Assembly (NCBI GenBank): GCA_023954375.1
Contig: JAMLIC010000057.1
Location: 1 to 58,958 of the forward strand
Direction: 5' to 3'
DNA: 58,958 nt
From: Planctomycetota bacterium
GTDB taxonomy: Bacteria; Planctomycetota; J058
Shown: positions 32,959 through 41,528 of the stretch, piece after piece
How the letters are laid out: each line of letters begins with the position of its first letter
Numbering within the stretch: the stretch's first letter is position 1
Translations under genes and position numbers: made by a program
The notes under the pieces: model-generated
Database searches by the model: none
Told to the model about the DNA's origin: nothing
Seen by the model: only the letters and a program-made list of their open reading frames with translations

Positions 32959-35928
32959 TCAGGCCCCGTACAGCGCGTAGAGCGGCTCCCGCCACACCGC
33001 CTGCAGCTCGGTCAGCGACTCGTCGAGCAGCGTCGCCCCGCCGCGGCCGCGCACGCGCAGGCGGCCGGTCGGCTCGGTCGTGCCGACGCGCGCGAAGGGC
33101 ACCCCGGCCAGGGCGGCCTCGAGCCGCGTCGTGGCGCCGGGCGGGACCTCGAGCAGGAGGCGCGTGGGCGACTCGGAGAAGAGCAGCGTCAGGTCGTCGG
33201 CGCCCCCCTCGTGCGGGACCGCCTCGAGGTCGAGCGACAGGCCGACGCCGCCGGCGAAGGCCATCTCGGCCGCCGCGACCGCCAGGCCGCCCTCGGAGAG
33301 GTCGTGCGCGGCGAGGACGTCGCCCGTGGCGATCGCGCGGTGCGCGCGCCGCAGCACCTCGGGGGCGCGCTCGAGGTCGACCGTCGGCGGCAGGCCGTCG
33401 TCGTGGGCGCCGACGGCCTCGAGGAACAAGGACCCGAGCAGCTCCGGCCGCGTCAGGCCCACCAGGTAGACGGCGTGCCCGGGCCCCTTGAGGTCCATGG
33501 TCACGAGGCGCGTCGCGTCCGGCACGACGGCGACGGCCGTGATCAGGAGCGTGCCCGGGATCGCGACCCGCCGCCCGTCGGGCAGCTCGTACTCGTTGTT
33601 GAGCGAGTCCTTGCCGGAGATGAACGGCACCCGGTAGGCGAGCGCCGCGTCGCGGCAGGCGCGCGCCGCCCGCACGAGCTCGCCCAGGACCTCGGGCCGA
33701 CGGGCGTCGCCCCACGAGAAGTTGTCGAGCACGGCCGCCGCGTCGGGGTCGGCGCCCGTGGCGACGAGGTTGCGCAGGGCCTCGTCGATCACGCTCGTCG
33801 CCATCAGGTAGGGGTCGCCGCGCCCGTGGCGCGGGTTGACCCCGAGGCCCACGACGACCCCGCGCGGCGCGCGCCCCTTCGGCCGGCGCCACGTCGCGTC
33901 GCCCGGCGCGCCGCGCACGTCGAGGAGCGGCACGACCGCGATGCCGTCCGACGGCCCGGCGGCGCGCGCGCCGACGAGCGGCTTGATCGCCGTCGCGCCC
34001 TGCACCTCGTGGTCGTACTGGCGGATCAGCCACTCCTTCGAGGCCACCGTCGGCGCGGCGAGGATGCGCCGCAGGGCCTCGCCCGCGCGCGTCGCCGACG
34101 GGATGCGCGCCGGCCGGAACGCGCGCCGCGTCCAGGTCGCGCGCCGGGCCTGGCGCGGCAGCCCGTCATGGAGGAAGGCCAGGTCGAGCTCGCCCACGAC
34201 CTCGTCGCCCCACGTGACGACCAGCCGCCCGTCGCCCGTGAAGTCCCCGAGGTGCGTCGCCTCGACGTCCTCGGCGGCGAACGCCGCCATCACCGCCTGG
34301 CCGTGCTCCGGGGGCACGGCGAGCACCATGCGCTCCTGCGCCTCCGAGACCCACACCTCCCAGGGCGCCAGGCCGGCGTACTTCAGCGGCGCGCGGGCCA
34401 GGTCGACCCGCGCGCCGACCTCCGCGGCCATCTCGCCCACGGCGCTCGACAGGCCACCGGCCCCGCAGTCGGTCACGGCGCTCAGCCAGCCGCGGTCGCG
34501 CACGTGCAGGAGCACGTCCGCCAGCATCTTCTGCGCGATCGGGTTGCCGATCTGTACGGCGCCGCCGCTCTCGACCTCGCTCGCCGTCGACAGGGCGTCC
34601 GACGAGAAGGTCGCCCCGTGGACCCCGTCGCGCCCGGTGCGCCCGCCGACGACGACCACCCAGTCGCCCGGCCGCGCGGCCTTGCTCACGCGCTCGACCG
34701 GGATCAGCCCGACCGTGCCGCAGAACACGAGCGGGTTGCCGACGTAGCGCGGCTCGGTCACGAGCGCGCCGCACACCGTCGGGATCCCCATGCGGTTGCC
34801 GTAGTCGCGCACGCCGGCGACGACGCCCTCGAGGACCGTCCGCGGGTGGATCGACCCGGGCGGCACCGCATCGGGCGCGGCCTCGAGGTCGCCCACGCAG
34901 AAGACGTCGAGGTTGAGGATCGGGTCGGCGCCGAGGCCCGTGCCCAGGATGTCGCGGATCACGCCCCCGACGCCGGTCCCGGCGCCGCCGTATGGCTCGA
35001 TCGCGGAGGGGTGGTTGTGCGTCTCGACCTTCACGGCAACGCCCAGCCGCTCGTCGAAGCGCACCACCCCCGCGTTGTCCACGAAGACCGACAGGCAGCG
35101 GTCGAGCGCCAGCTCCTGCGTGGCGGCGAAGATCGTCGTCTTGAGCAGGTTCGAGATCCGCTCGCTCGCGACGACGCCCCCGTGCTCGTCCTTCTCCTCG
35201 TAGTCGATCGGCCCGGTGAGCGTCTTGTGCTTGCAGTGCTCCGACCAGGTCTGCGCGATCGTCTCCAGCTCCAGCTCCGTCGGCTCGCGGCCGAGCCCGG
35301 CGAAGTGGTCGCGGACGGCGCCCATCTCCGCCGCGTCGAGCGCGAGGACGCGCTCGCGCGAGAGCCGCACGAGCGCGTCGGGGTCGAGCCCCAGGAGCGG
35401 GACCTCCCGCCGCAGCGGGCCCGCGGCGCGGTCGGCGCCCGCGCCGGCGTCGGGGAGCGGCCCCGCGCCGATCACGGCCTGGTCGACGACCGGGTTGGCC
35501 AGCCGACGCACGAGCCAGGCCAGGGCCCCGTCGGAGGGCGCCCCGTCGCGGGCCTCGACGTAGATGCGCCGCGCCGTGCGCACGCGGCGCAGGGTCACCC
35601 CGACGTCGCGCGCCGCGTCGACCGCGCTGAGGGCGACCGGGTCCATGACGCCCGGCCGGCGGAGCACCGTGACCACGGCCTCCCCCTCCCGGGGGGTCGG
35701 GGCCGCGGCGAGCCGCGCCTCGTCGAGGACGGGGTCCTGCAGGAGGGCCCGGGCGACCCGCTCGGCGGCGCCGGCGTCGAGGGCGTCGGCCGCGAGCTCG
35801 TACACCCACGCCACACGCACGGCGCGGGCGGGGTGGCCCGCCCCGTTCAGGGCGCGTAGCACGCGCTGGGCCTCGGGGTCCGCGTCGGCGTCGCGCCGCG
35901 TCACCTCGACGACGTGCGTGGTGGTCAT
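32959..35928 (-). CDS. purL: phosphoribosylformylglycinamidine synthase, PurS-PurL fusion form
   Basis: ATG 35928 gives 989 residues. It catalyses step four of purine synthesis, FGAR + glutamine-derived ammonia + ATP to FGAM. Residues 1-160 contain PurS-like halves (HVVEVTRRD ... VRVAWVYELAAD; VTLRRVRTARRIYVE), followed by a linker and the duplicated AIRS-like PurL core with TWSEHCKHKT (229-236), NHPSAIEPYGGAGTGVGG and GGKLS/ISGKDSLNNEY-type motifs. The glutaminase domain of the E. coli ~1300-residue enzyme is absent, so a separate PurQ is needed and is not in the window. Forms of this length with fused PurS are known in several phyla. The frame extends upstream to 35973 without a better start. 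Cytoplasmic, apparently monocistronic. Confidence 0.95.
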   Translation of the reverse strand: MTTTHVVEVTRRDADADPEAQRVLRALNGAGHPARAVRVAWVYELAADALDAGAAERVARALLQDPVLDEARLAAAPTPREGEAVVTVLRRPGVMDPVALSAVDAARDVGVTLRRVRTARRIYVEARDGAPSDGALAWLVRRLANPVVDQAVIGAGPLPDAGAGADRAAGPLRREVPLLGLDPDALVRLSRERVLALDAAEMGAVRDHFAGLGREPTELELETIAQTWSEHCKHKTLTGPIDYEEKDEHGGVVASERISNLLKTTIFAATQELALDRCLSVFVDNAGVVRFDERLGVAVKVETHNHPSAIEPYGGAGTGVGGVIRDILGTGLGADPILNLDVFCVGDLEAAPDAVPPGSIHPRTVLEGVVAGVRDYGNRMGIPTVCGALVTEPRYVGNPLVFCGTVGLIPVERVSKAARPGDWVVVVGGRTGRDGVHGATFSSDALSTASEVESGGAVQIGNPIAQKMLADVLLHVRDRGWLSAVTDCGAGGLSSAVGEMAAEVGARVDLARAPLKYAGLAPWEVWVSEAQERMVLAVPPEHGQAVMAAFAAEDVEATHLGDFTGDGRLVVTWGDEVVGELDLAFLHDGLPRQARRATWTRRAFRPARIPSATRAGEALRRILAAPTVASKEWLIRQYDHEVQGATAIKPLVGARAAGPSDGIAVVPLLDVRGAPGDATWRRPKGRAPRGVVVGLGVNPRHGRGDPYLMATSVIDEALRNLVATGADPDAAAVLDNFSWGDARRPEVLGELVRAARACRDAALAYRVPFISGKDSLNNEYELPDGRRVAIPGTLLITAVAVVPDATRLVTMDLKGPGHAVYLVGLTRPELLGSLFLEAVGAHDDGLPPTVDLERAPEVLRRAHRAIATGDVLAAHDLSEGGLAVAAAEMAFAGGVGLSLDLEAVPHEGGADDLTLLFSESPTRLLLEVPPGATTRLEAALAGVPFARVGTTEPTGRLRVRGRGGATLLDESLTELQAVWREPLYALYGA

Positions 35929-36186
35929 GGGACGGACGAAGGTAACACGCTCGGCGGGGCAGGGTGCGGGCACCCCCGACGGGTCGCCGCGGGATCCTTC
36001 GCGCCGAGCGCGTCACCTCCCCCACCCGACCTGCGCCTGCCGTGGCGCGAGTTACGCGTTCGTGGCGCTTCTTCCCCGAGCCAGACCCCCCCCGGCCGCG
36101 CGATGCCCCCGGCCGGCGCCGGGTTTACGACCGGCACTCGCCTTGCCAGGTGGGACCCGGCCTGGGGCGGGGATGAGGTGTCGGGG

Positions 36187-36489
36187 ATGTCCGATCGATT
36201 CGATGGGATCGAGCGGCTCGAGGAGGCGGTCGCCGCGGGCCTCGGGTCGGAGGCGGTGTGGGAGATCCGCGGGGAGCACGCCGTGCTGCGCGCCGGCCAG
36301 GCCGCCCTGGGCCTGCGCCTCGAGGTGGTCCCCCAGGGAGCGGGGCGCGTCGCCATCCGGCTCGAGGGCGACCTCGCCACGCCGGAGCTCGAGGCCCTGC
36401 TCCGCTCGCTGCCCGTGGCCGCCGACCTGCCGGTGTCGCCGACCTCAGCCGCCGACCGGCGTCCGGACGTCCTCGGGTGCCGCGTCTGA
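36187..36489 (+). CDS. small hypothetical protein
   Basis: Not recognised. ATG 36187 with GAGGTG 9 bp upstream gives 100 residues, MSDRFDGIERLEEAVAAGL onward, with alternating amphipathic helix and short strands (EIRGEHAVLRAGQ; LRLEVVPQGAGRVAIRLEG), acidic and soluble. Its last 45 bp overlap, tail to tail, the Ala/Pro-rich end of the minus-strand YihY gene. A 258-bp gap with no other gene separates it from purL. The combination of start, ribosome site and sensible amino-acid pattern supports a real gene, but the overlap and the lack of known relatives keep confidence moderate. Confidence 0.5.
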   Translation: MSDRFDGIERLEEAVAAGLGSEAVWEIRGEHAVLRAGQAALGLRLEVVPQGAGRVAIRLEGDLATPELEALLRSLPVAADLPVSPTSAADRRPDVLGCRV

Positions 36490-38343
36490 GCCGGCGCCCG
36501 GCGACGCCGCCCGACCCGGCTCCTCTGCCGGAGGCGGAGGAGCCGCCTGCGCCGCCGCCGGGCTCGCGTCCGCCGCTCCCGCGGCGGGCGCCGCCCCGGA
36601 CGGCGCCTGCCCCGCCTCCGCCAGCGCCTGACGCACCAGGTCGCCCCGAAGCCGGGCGGTGTCGAGGCCCGAGGCGCCGGCGATCGCGCGCGCGGTGAGC
36701 ACCGACACGGCCGCCGCGGCGGGGTCGACGTCGCCCTTCGCGTCGCGCGCCCGCTCCTCGAGGACGTCCACCACCTGCCGGAGCGTCACGCGGGACGCCA
36801 GGGCCTTCGCCGCGGCGTTCGCCCGCCCGAGGTGCTGCGTGAGGAGGGGCAGGTCCTCGCCCCAGGCCAGGTCGAAGGAGATCCCCTCGCGCTCGCGCAG
36901 CGAGTCGATCACGTCCGAGACGGTGATCCGGTCGATCGGCCGCGCCGGGACGAACCCCCGCCCGTCGTCGACGTCGACGTCGCGCAGGAGGCCGTCCTCG
37001 GCCAGGTGGTAGAGCAGGCGCGCGCAGAGCGCGTGCGGCGCCCCGATCCGGTCGGCGAGCGCCTCGGAGGTCGGCGGGGTCGCGCCGTGCTCGAACGCGC
37101 GCGAGATCGTCGCCACCAGCCGCAGGGCGACGAGCTCGCGGAACAGCTCGTTGGTCTCGGTCGCCAGCTCCTCGCGCCGCTGGGAGCGGACGTTCTGCAG
37201 GGCGAAGGTCATCTCGGCGCCGAGGATGACGATCAGCCAGCTCAGGTAGAGCCAGAACATGGTGATCGGGATGATCGCCATGGAGCCGTAGAGCGTGTCG
37301 TAGCCGACGAGGGCCGACGACGACGTGGCCAGCGCCCACTTGGTCGCCACCCACAACGTCGTCGCGACGAGCGCGCCGGCGAAGGCGGGGCCCAGGCGCA
37401 CCCTCGTGTTGGGGAGGAAGGCGTAGAGCAGGGCGAACGTGATCACGGTCAGCCCGAAGGCCGGGATCGAGAACCCGGCCGGGCCGGTCACCTGCTGCGT
37501 CCCGGTGAGGATGTAGTCGAGCGTGACCCGCTTCGGGTCGTCGTCGTGGCGGGCCACCTCGAGCTCGTCGAACAGCGCCGCCGTCAGCCCCGGCAGCCCG
37601 AAGCCCGGGTCGAGGTCGGGCTCCGCGACCGGCGGGGCCTCGACGGGGGCGGGCGGCGGGCGCAGGGTGGTGCGCACGCCATCGTAGACGCGGTGCCAGA
37701 TGCTCGACCCCTGGACCAGCGCCGTGCCGAGCGTGAGCGGCCCGAGCGTCGCGATGCAGTAGTAGGTGACGAACTTCTGCAGGAACGAGCGCGAGCGCTT
37801 GACGCCCCACACGTCGTTGATCGTCTTCTCGAGCGTCGAGAGCAGCGCCACGACCGTGAGCCCGAGGAAGACGAGGAACGCGGGGCCCGCGACGCCGCCC
37901 GAGCCCTGCACGTTCGTGACCAGCTCGTTGAGCTTCTGCGAGAGCACCTGCGCCTGCTGGGGCGAGGCGGAGAGCGCGTCGACGATGAACGTCTCCAGCC
38001 GGTCGCGCGCCTCCTTGAGCCCGCGCATGGAGAAGACGGCGACCATGATGGCGAACGCCGGCACCAGCGCGAGCATGGTCGTGTAGGTCAGCGCCATGGC
38101 CTGGGTCTGCGCGCGCTGCGACACGAACCGGCGGCCGACCAGGTAGACCATGCGCAGGACGAGCGCGCCCCAGCGGTGGTGGCGCGGCATGCGCGCCAGG
38201 TCCCAGCGCCAGATCGTCTCGCCGAGGAAGGTGCGCGCCGCCTCGCCCGGGCTGCGCGCCTTGCGCAGGTAGGCGCGGATCGTCGTCAGCGCGCCGGGGG
38301 GGAGCGCGTCGGGCTGCTGCTCGGGCGGCGGCGCCCCCGTCAC
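36445..38343 (-). CDS. YihY/BrkB-family membrane protein with winged-helix C-terminal domain
   Basis: GTG 38343 overlaps the rfbB stop (GTGA); 632 residues. The YihY/BrkB core (~70-420) has six predicted helices with the family signatures QAMALTYTTMLALVPAFAI, FLVFLGLTVVALLSTLEKTINDVWGV and YGSMAIIPITMFWLYLSWL. A ~90-residue soluble insertion (VEAPPVAEPDLDPGFG...) sits between helices. After the core, ~450-560 looks like a winged helix (PTSEALADRIGAPHALCARLL), followed by an Ala/Pro-rich tail. Typical family length is 280-450, so this is long. Once misnamed ribonuclease BN; the real function is unproven. Coupled to RfbB, so an envelope role is likely. Confidence 0.88.
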   Translation of the reverse strand: MTGAPPPEQQPDALPPGALTTIRAYLRKARSPGEAARTFLGETIWRWDLARMPRHHRWGALVLRMVYLVGRRFVSQRAQTQAMALTYTTMLALVPAFAIMVAVFSMRGLKEARDRLETFIVDALSASPQQAQVLSQKLNELVTNVQGSGGVAGPAFLVFLGLTVVALLSTLEKTINDVWGVKRSRSFLQKFVTYYCIATLGPLTLGTALVQGSSIWHRVYDGVRTTLRPPPAPVEAPPVAEPDLDPGFGLPGLTAALFDELEVARHDDDPKRVTLDYILTGTQQVTGPAGFSIPAFGLTVITFALLYAFLPNTRVRLGPAFAGALVATTLWVATKWALATSSSALVGYDTLYGSMAIIPITMFWLYLSWLIVILGAEMTFALQNVRSQRREELATETNELFRELVALRLVATISRAFEHGATPPTSEALADRIGAPHALCARLLYHLAEDGLLRDVDVDDGRGFVPARPIDRITVSDVIDSLREREGISFDLAWGEDLPLLTQHLGRANAAAKALASRVTLRQVVDVLEERARDAKGDVDPAAAAVSVLTARAIAGASGLDTARLRGDLVRQALAEAGQAPSGAAPAAGAADASPAAAQAAPPPPAEEPGRAASPGAGSDAAPEDVRTPVGG

Positions 38344-39380
38344 GCCTTCAGCCCGAGGCGACCGTAGTGCTGGCGGTAGTAGTCCTCGAAGCTCGCGTCG
38401 CGCAGCGGGCGCCACCAGGCCTGGTTCTCGACGTACCAGGCGACGGTCCGCTCGAGCCCCACCTCGAAGGTCATCGCGGGCCGCCAGCCGAGCTGCTCGG
38501 TCGCGCGGGTGAAGTCGATCGCGTAGCGGCGGTCGTGGCCGGGCCGGTCGCCGACGAAGCGGATGAGCGACTCGGGCTTGCCGAGGTGGCCGAGGATCGC
38601 CTTGACGATGGTGATGTTCTCGCGCTCGCTCGCCCCGCCGAAGTTGTAGACCTGCCCCGGGCGCCCGCGCTGGAGCGCCGCCCATACGCCCTCGCAGTGG
38701 TCCTCGACCCACAGCCAGTCGCGGACGTTCTTGCCGTCGCCGTAGACCGGCAGCGGCCGGTCCTCGAGGGCGTTGGTGATGATGAGCGGGATGAGCTTCT
38801 CGGGGAACTGGCGCGGGCCGTAGTTGTTCGACGCGCGCGTGACGACGAGCCACAGCCCGTGCGTGCGGGCGAAGGCGAGCGCGAGGAGGTCGCCGCCGGC
38901 CTTCGTCGACGAGTAGGGGTTGCGCGGGTCGAGCGGGGTGTCCTCGCGGAAGGCGCCGCCGTCGTCCTCGAGGTCGCCGTAGACCTCGTCGGTGGAGACC
39001 TGCACGAACTTGACCTGCCGGCCCGAGTCGAGCTGCAGGCCGCGGGCGGCCTCGAGCAGGCAGAGCGTGCCCTCGATGTTCGTGCGCACGAAGCGCCGGG
39101 CCGCGAACAGGCTCCGGTCGACGTGGCTCTCGGCGGCGAAGTTGATGACCGCGTCGGGCCGCTCCTCGCGGACGAGCCGCTCCACGCCCTCGGCGTCGCA
39201 GATGTCCAGCTCGACGTTGCGGAAGCGCGCGTCGCCCTCGAGCTCCTGCACGTTCTCGCGCCGCCCGGAGTAGGTGAGCGCGTCGACGTTGACGAGGCGC
39301 TCGACCTCGGCGCGGCCGAGCGCCTGCCGCAGGAAGGTGGACGCGATGAACCCGCAGCCGCCGGTGACGAGGAGTCGCAT
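38340..39380 (-). CDS. rfbB: dTDP-glucose 4,6-dehydratase
   Basis: 346 residues from ATG 39380. Extended short-chain dehydrogenase that turns dTDP-glucose into dTDP-4-keto-6-deoxyglucose, first step toward rhamnose and other deoxysugars of the cell surface. The Rossmann loop reads GGCGFIAS (7-14), with Ala where the family has Gly. The catalytic triad region STDEVYG gives Thr130, Asp131 and Glu132, and YSSTK gives Tyr156 and Lys160. PYxASKA-type, NNYGPRQFPEKLIP and VRDWLWVEDH motifs are all characteristic of RfbB/RmlB. No other rml gene is here. It precedes and overlaps the YihY gene, and is divergent from the kinase at 39516. Confidence 0.95.
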   Translation of the reverse strand: MRLLVTGGCGFIASTFLRQALGRAEVERLVNVDALTYSGRRENVQELEGDARFRNVELDICDAEGVERLVREERPDAVINFAAESHVDRSLFAARRFVRTNIEGTLCLLEAARGLQLDSGRQVKFVQVSTDEVYGDLEDDGGAFREDTPLDPRNPYSSTKAGGDLLALAFARTHGLWLVVTRASNNYGPRQFPEKLIPLIITNALEDRPLPVYGDGKNVRDWLWVEDHCEGVWAALQRGRPGQVYNFGGASERENITIVKAILGHLGKPESLIRFVGDRPGHDRRYAIDFTRATEQLGWRPAMTFEVGLERTVAWYVENQAWWRPLRDASFEDYYRQHYGRLGLKA

Positions 39381-39515
39381 GGCCGCATCCTAAACGTTGA
39401 CCCGCCCGAGCGCACGCCGAGGGGAGGTGCTGGCCGCCGCGAGCGGCCGCGGCTCCGGGAGTTGTCGCGCCCGTCCCCCTGGCGCGTCCCCGCCCCGGAC
39501 GGCCACACTCCGGGC

Positions 39516-41528
39516 ATGGCGGGGGGCGGTCGGCGGCTGGGGGATTACGAGCTCCTGCGCGAGCTGGGGCGCGGGGGGATGGGCGTGGTCTACGCCGCGC
39601 GCCACCCGCGCCACGGCGAGGTCGCCCTCAAGCTGACGCTCGGCCGCGCGATCGACGCCGAGGGCCTGGCCCGCCTGCGCCGGGAGGTGGAGGCCCTGCG
39701 GCGCCTCGACCACCCGAACGTCGTCCCGGTCCGCGACGCCGGGCAGCACGACGGCCACTGCTACGTGGCCATGGCGCTCGTCGAGGGCGAGTCGCTCCGG
39801 GCGCGCCTCCAGCGCGGGCCGCTCCCGCCGCGCGAGGCGGCGGCCATGGCGCTGGGCCTGGCGCGCGCCGTGGCCCACATCCACGCGGCGGGCGTGCTCC
39901 ATCGCGACATCAAGCCGCACAACGTGCTGCTGGCGCGAGACGGCCGCCCGGTGCTGGTCGACTTCGGCCTGGCCCGCCTCGCGCTCGACGCGCAGCGGCT
40001 CACGCGCACGGGCGAGGTCGTCGGCACCCCGGAGTACATGGCGCCCGAGCAGGCGCTCGGGGGCGGCCGCCCCGGCCCGGCGATCGACGTCTACGGCATC
40101 GGCGCCACGCTCTACGAGGCGCTGTGCGGGCGCGCCCCCTACGCCGCGCCGACCCCGGTCCAGGTGTTCGCGCAGGTCATGGCGGGCCCGCCGCTCCCGC
40201 CATCGCGCGTGGCGGCCGGCGCGGACCCGGGGCTGGAGCGCCTGTGCCTCGCCTGCATGGAGCGCGACCCCGCCCGGCGCCCCGCGATCGACGACCTGGT
40301 CGCCGCGCTCAGGCCCTGCCCCCGCCGCGGCGCCGCGGCGCCGCGGCCGGCGCCGCCCGCCGGTCGCCCGCGCCGCGGCCGGGCCTGCCGCGGCCGGCCT
40401 CCTGGCGGCGGGCTCGTCACGGCCTGGGTCTTCTCCGGCGCCGGCGAGGCGCCCCCGCCGCCGGTCCCGCCGCCGGCGACGCCGGAGGTCGCGGCCGCCG
40501 AGCCTCCGGCGCCGGCGGTCGTCTCCCCCTCCGCCGAGGAGGCGGCGCCCGCGCCTCCCATCGACCTCCTGCGCCGCGCCGCCCTGCTCTCGACGCAGGG
40601 GCGCGACCGCGCGCGCGAGGCGCTGACCCTCGTCGAGGAGGCCGCCCGCCGGGAGCCGACCGGGCGCGTCCTGCTCGCCTGCGCCGCGGTCCAGCGCCGC
40701 GCCGCGCGCGCCGGGGTCGAGGAGCCGCCCGATGCCCTGCTCGCCGCGGCCGAGGCGCGCCTGGGCCTCGCCGCCCGCGCGGGCGCCGACCCCGACCTCG
40801 TCGACGCCGCGCGCGCGCGGCTCGCCCGGGACCGGGAGGAGCTGGCCGACTTCGCGCGCCTGCGCCGGGAGGCCGCGACCCCGGCGGCGCGCTTCGAGGT
40901 CGCGCGCCGCTGCCGGCAGCTCGGGCGCCGCGAGGAGGCGCTCGAGCGCCTCGCCGCCCTCGCGCCGGAGTTCGGAGCGACGGCGGGCTTCCACGCGGCG
41001 GGCGAGCTGTCCCTCATGGGGCGGCTCGCCGAGGCCCGTTCGGCGTACGAGGCGGCGCTCGCGGAGGCCGAGGGGCAGTCCGTCATCTGGTGCCGGCTCC
41101 GGCTCGCGCAGGTCTGCTGGGGGCTCGGCGAGTGGGCGGCCGTGCACGGCCACGTGGAGGCCGCGCTGCCCCTGGCGACCGACCCCGCCGACGTGGCGCG
41201 CCTGCTGCTCGAGCGGGCGCGCGCGCTCGCCTCGACGGGCCGCGCGGCCGAGGCGCTCGAGCCGGCCGACCTCGCCCTCGAGCTGTTCATCGAGGCGGGT
41301 GTCGCGCACGCCGAGACGGCCCTGCCCATGGCCCTCGTCGCCGAGGGGCTGCGGGCGACGGGCCAGGCGGCGCCCGCCCGCGCGGCCTGCGAGCAGGCCG
41401 TCGTCCTCGCGCGCGAGGTGCGCCTCGCTGACCAGCCGACCGTCCAGGCCGACATCCACACGGTCCTGCGGCGGGCGTTCGCCGACGACCCGGAGCTGCT
41501 GGCCCTCGCGGAGGACGTGTTCCCCTGA
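39516..41528 (+). CDS. membrane Ser/Thr protein kinase with TPR-like external region; two compensating frame slips at the membrane helix
   Basis: ATG 39516 gives 670 residues as read. Kinase domain 10-265: GRGGMG (19-23), Lys39, HRDIKPHN (Asp131), DFG (149-151), MAPEQ. The Ala/Arg-rich C-terminal half (~350-670) has repeating helical pairs of TPR type (LERLAALAPEFGATAGFHAAG; LMGRLAEARSAYEAALAEA). As written, residues ~270-300 (PRRGRACRGRPPGGG) form no membrane helix; one frame over, 40324-40412 encodes RRRGRRRPPVARAAAGPAAAGLLAAG, a basic stop-transfer plus hydrophobic helix flowing into the in-frame LVTAWVF. Two opposite one-base slips are therefore suspected. It is followed directly by a second kinase of the same design. 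Confidence 0.88.
   Translation: MAGGGRRLGDYELLRELGRGGMGVVYAARHPRHGEVALKLTLGRAIDAEGLARLRREVEALRRLDHPNVVPVRDAGQHDGHCYVAMALVEGESLRARLQRGPLPPREAAAMALGLARAVAHIHAAGVLHRDIKPHNVLLARDGRPVLVDFGLARLALDAQRLTRTGEVVGTPEYMAPEQALGGGRPGPAIDVYGIGATLYEALCGRAPYAAPTPVQVFAQVMAGPPLPPSRVAAGADPGLERLCLACMERDPARRPAIDDLVAALRPCPRRGAAAPRPAPPAGRPRRGRACRGRPPGGGLVTAWVFSGAGEAPPPPVPPPATPEVAAAEPPAPAVVSPSAEEAAPAPPIDLLRRAALLSTQGRDRAREALTLVEEAARREPTGRVLLACAAVQRRAARAGVEEPPDALLAAAEARLGLAARAGADPDLVDAARARLARDREELADFARLRREAATPAARFEVARRCRQLGRREEALERLAALAPEFGATAGFHAAGELSLMGRLAEARSAYEAALAEAEGQSVIWCRLRLAQVCWGLGEWAAVHGHVEAALPLATDPADVARLLLERARALASTGRAAEALEPADLALELFIEAGVAHAETALPMALVAEGLRATGQAAPARAACEQAVVLAREVRLADQPTVQADIHTVLRRAFADDPELLALAEDVFP

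Noticed and set aside
31987..35859. 1290-residue plus-strand frame
   Set aside because: Mirror of the adaptor and purL genes.
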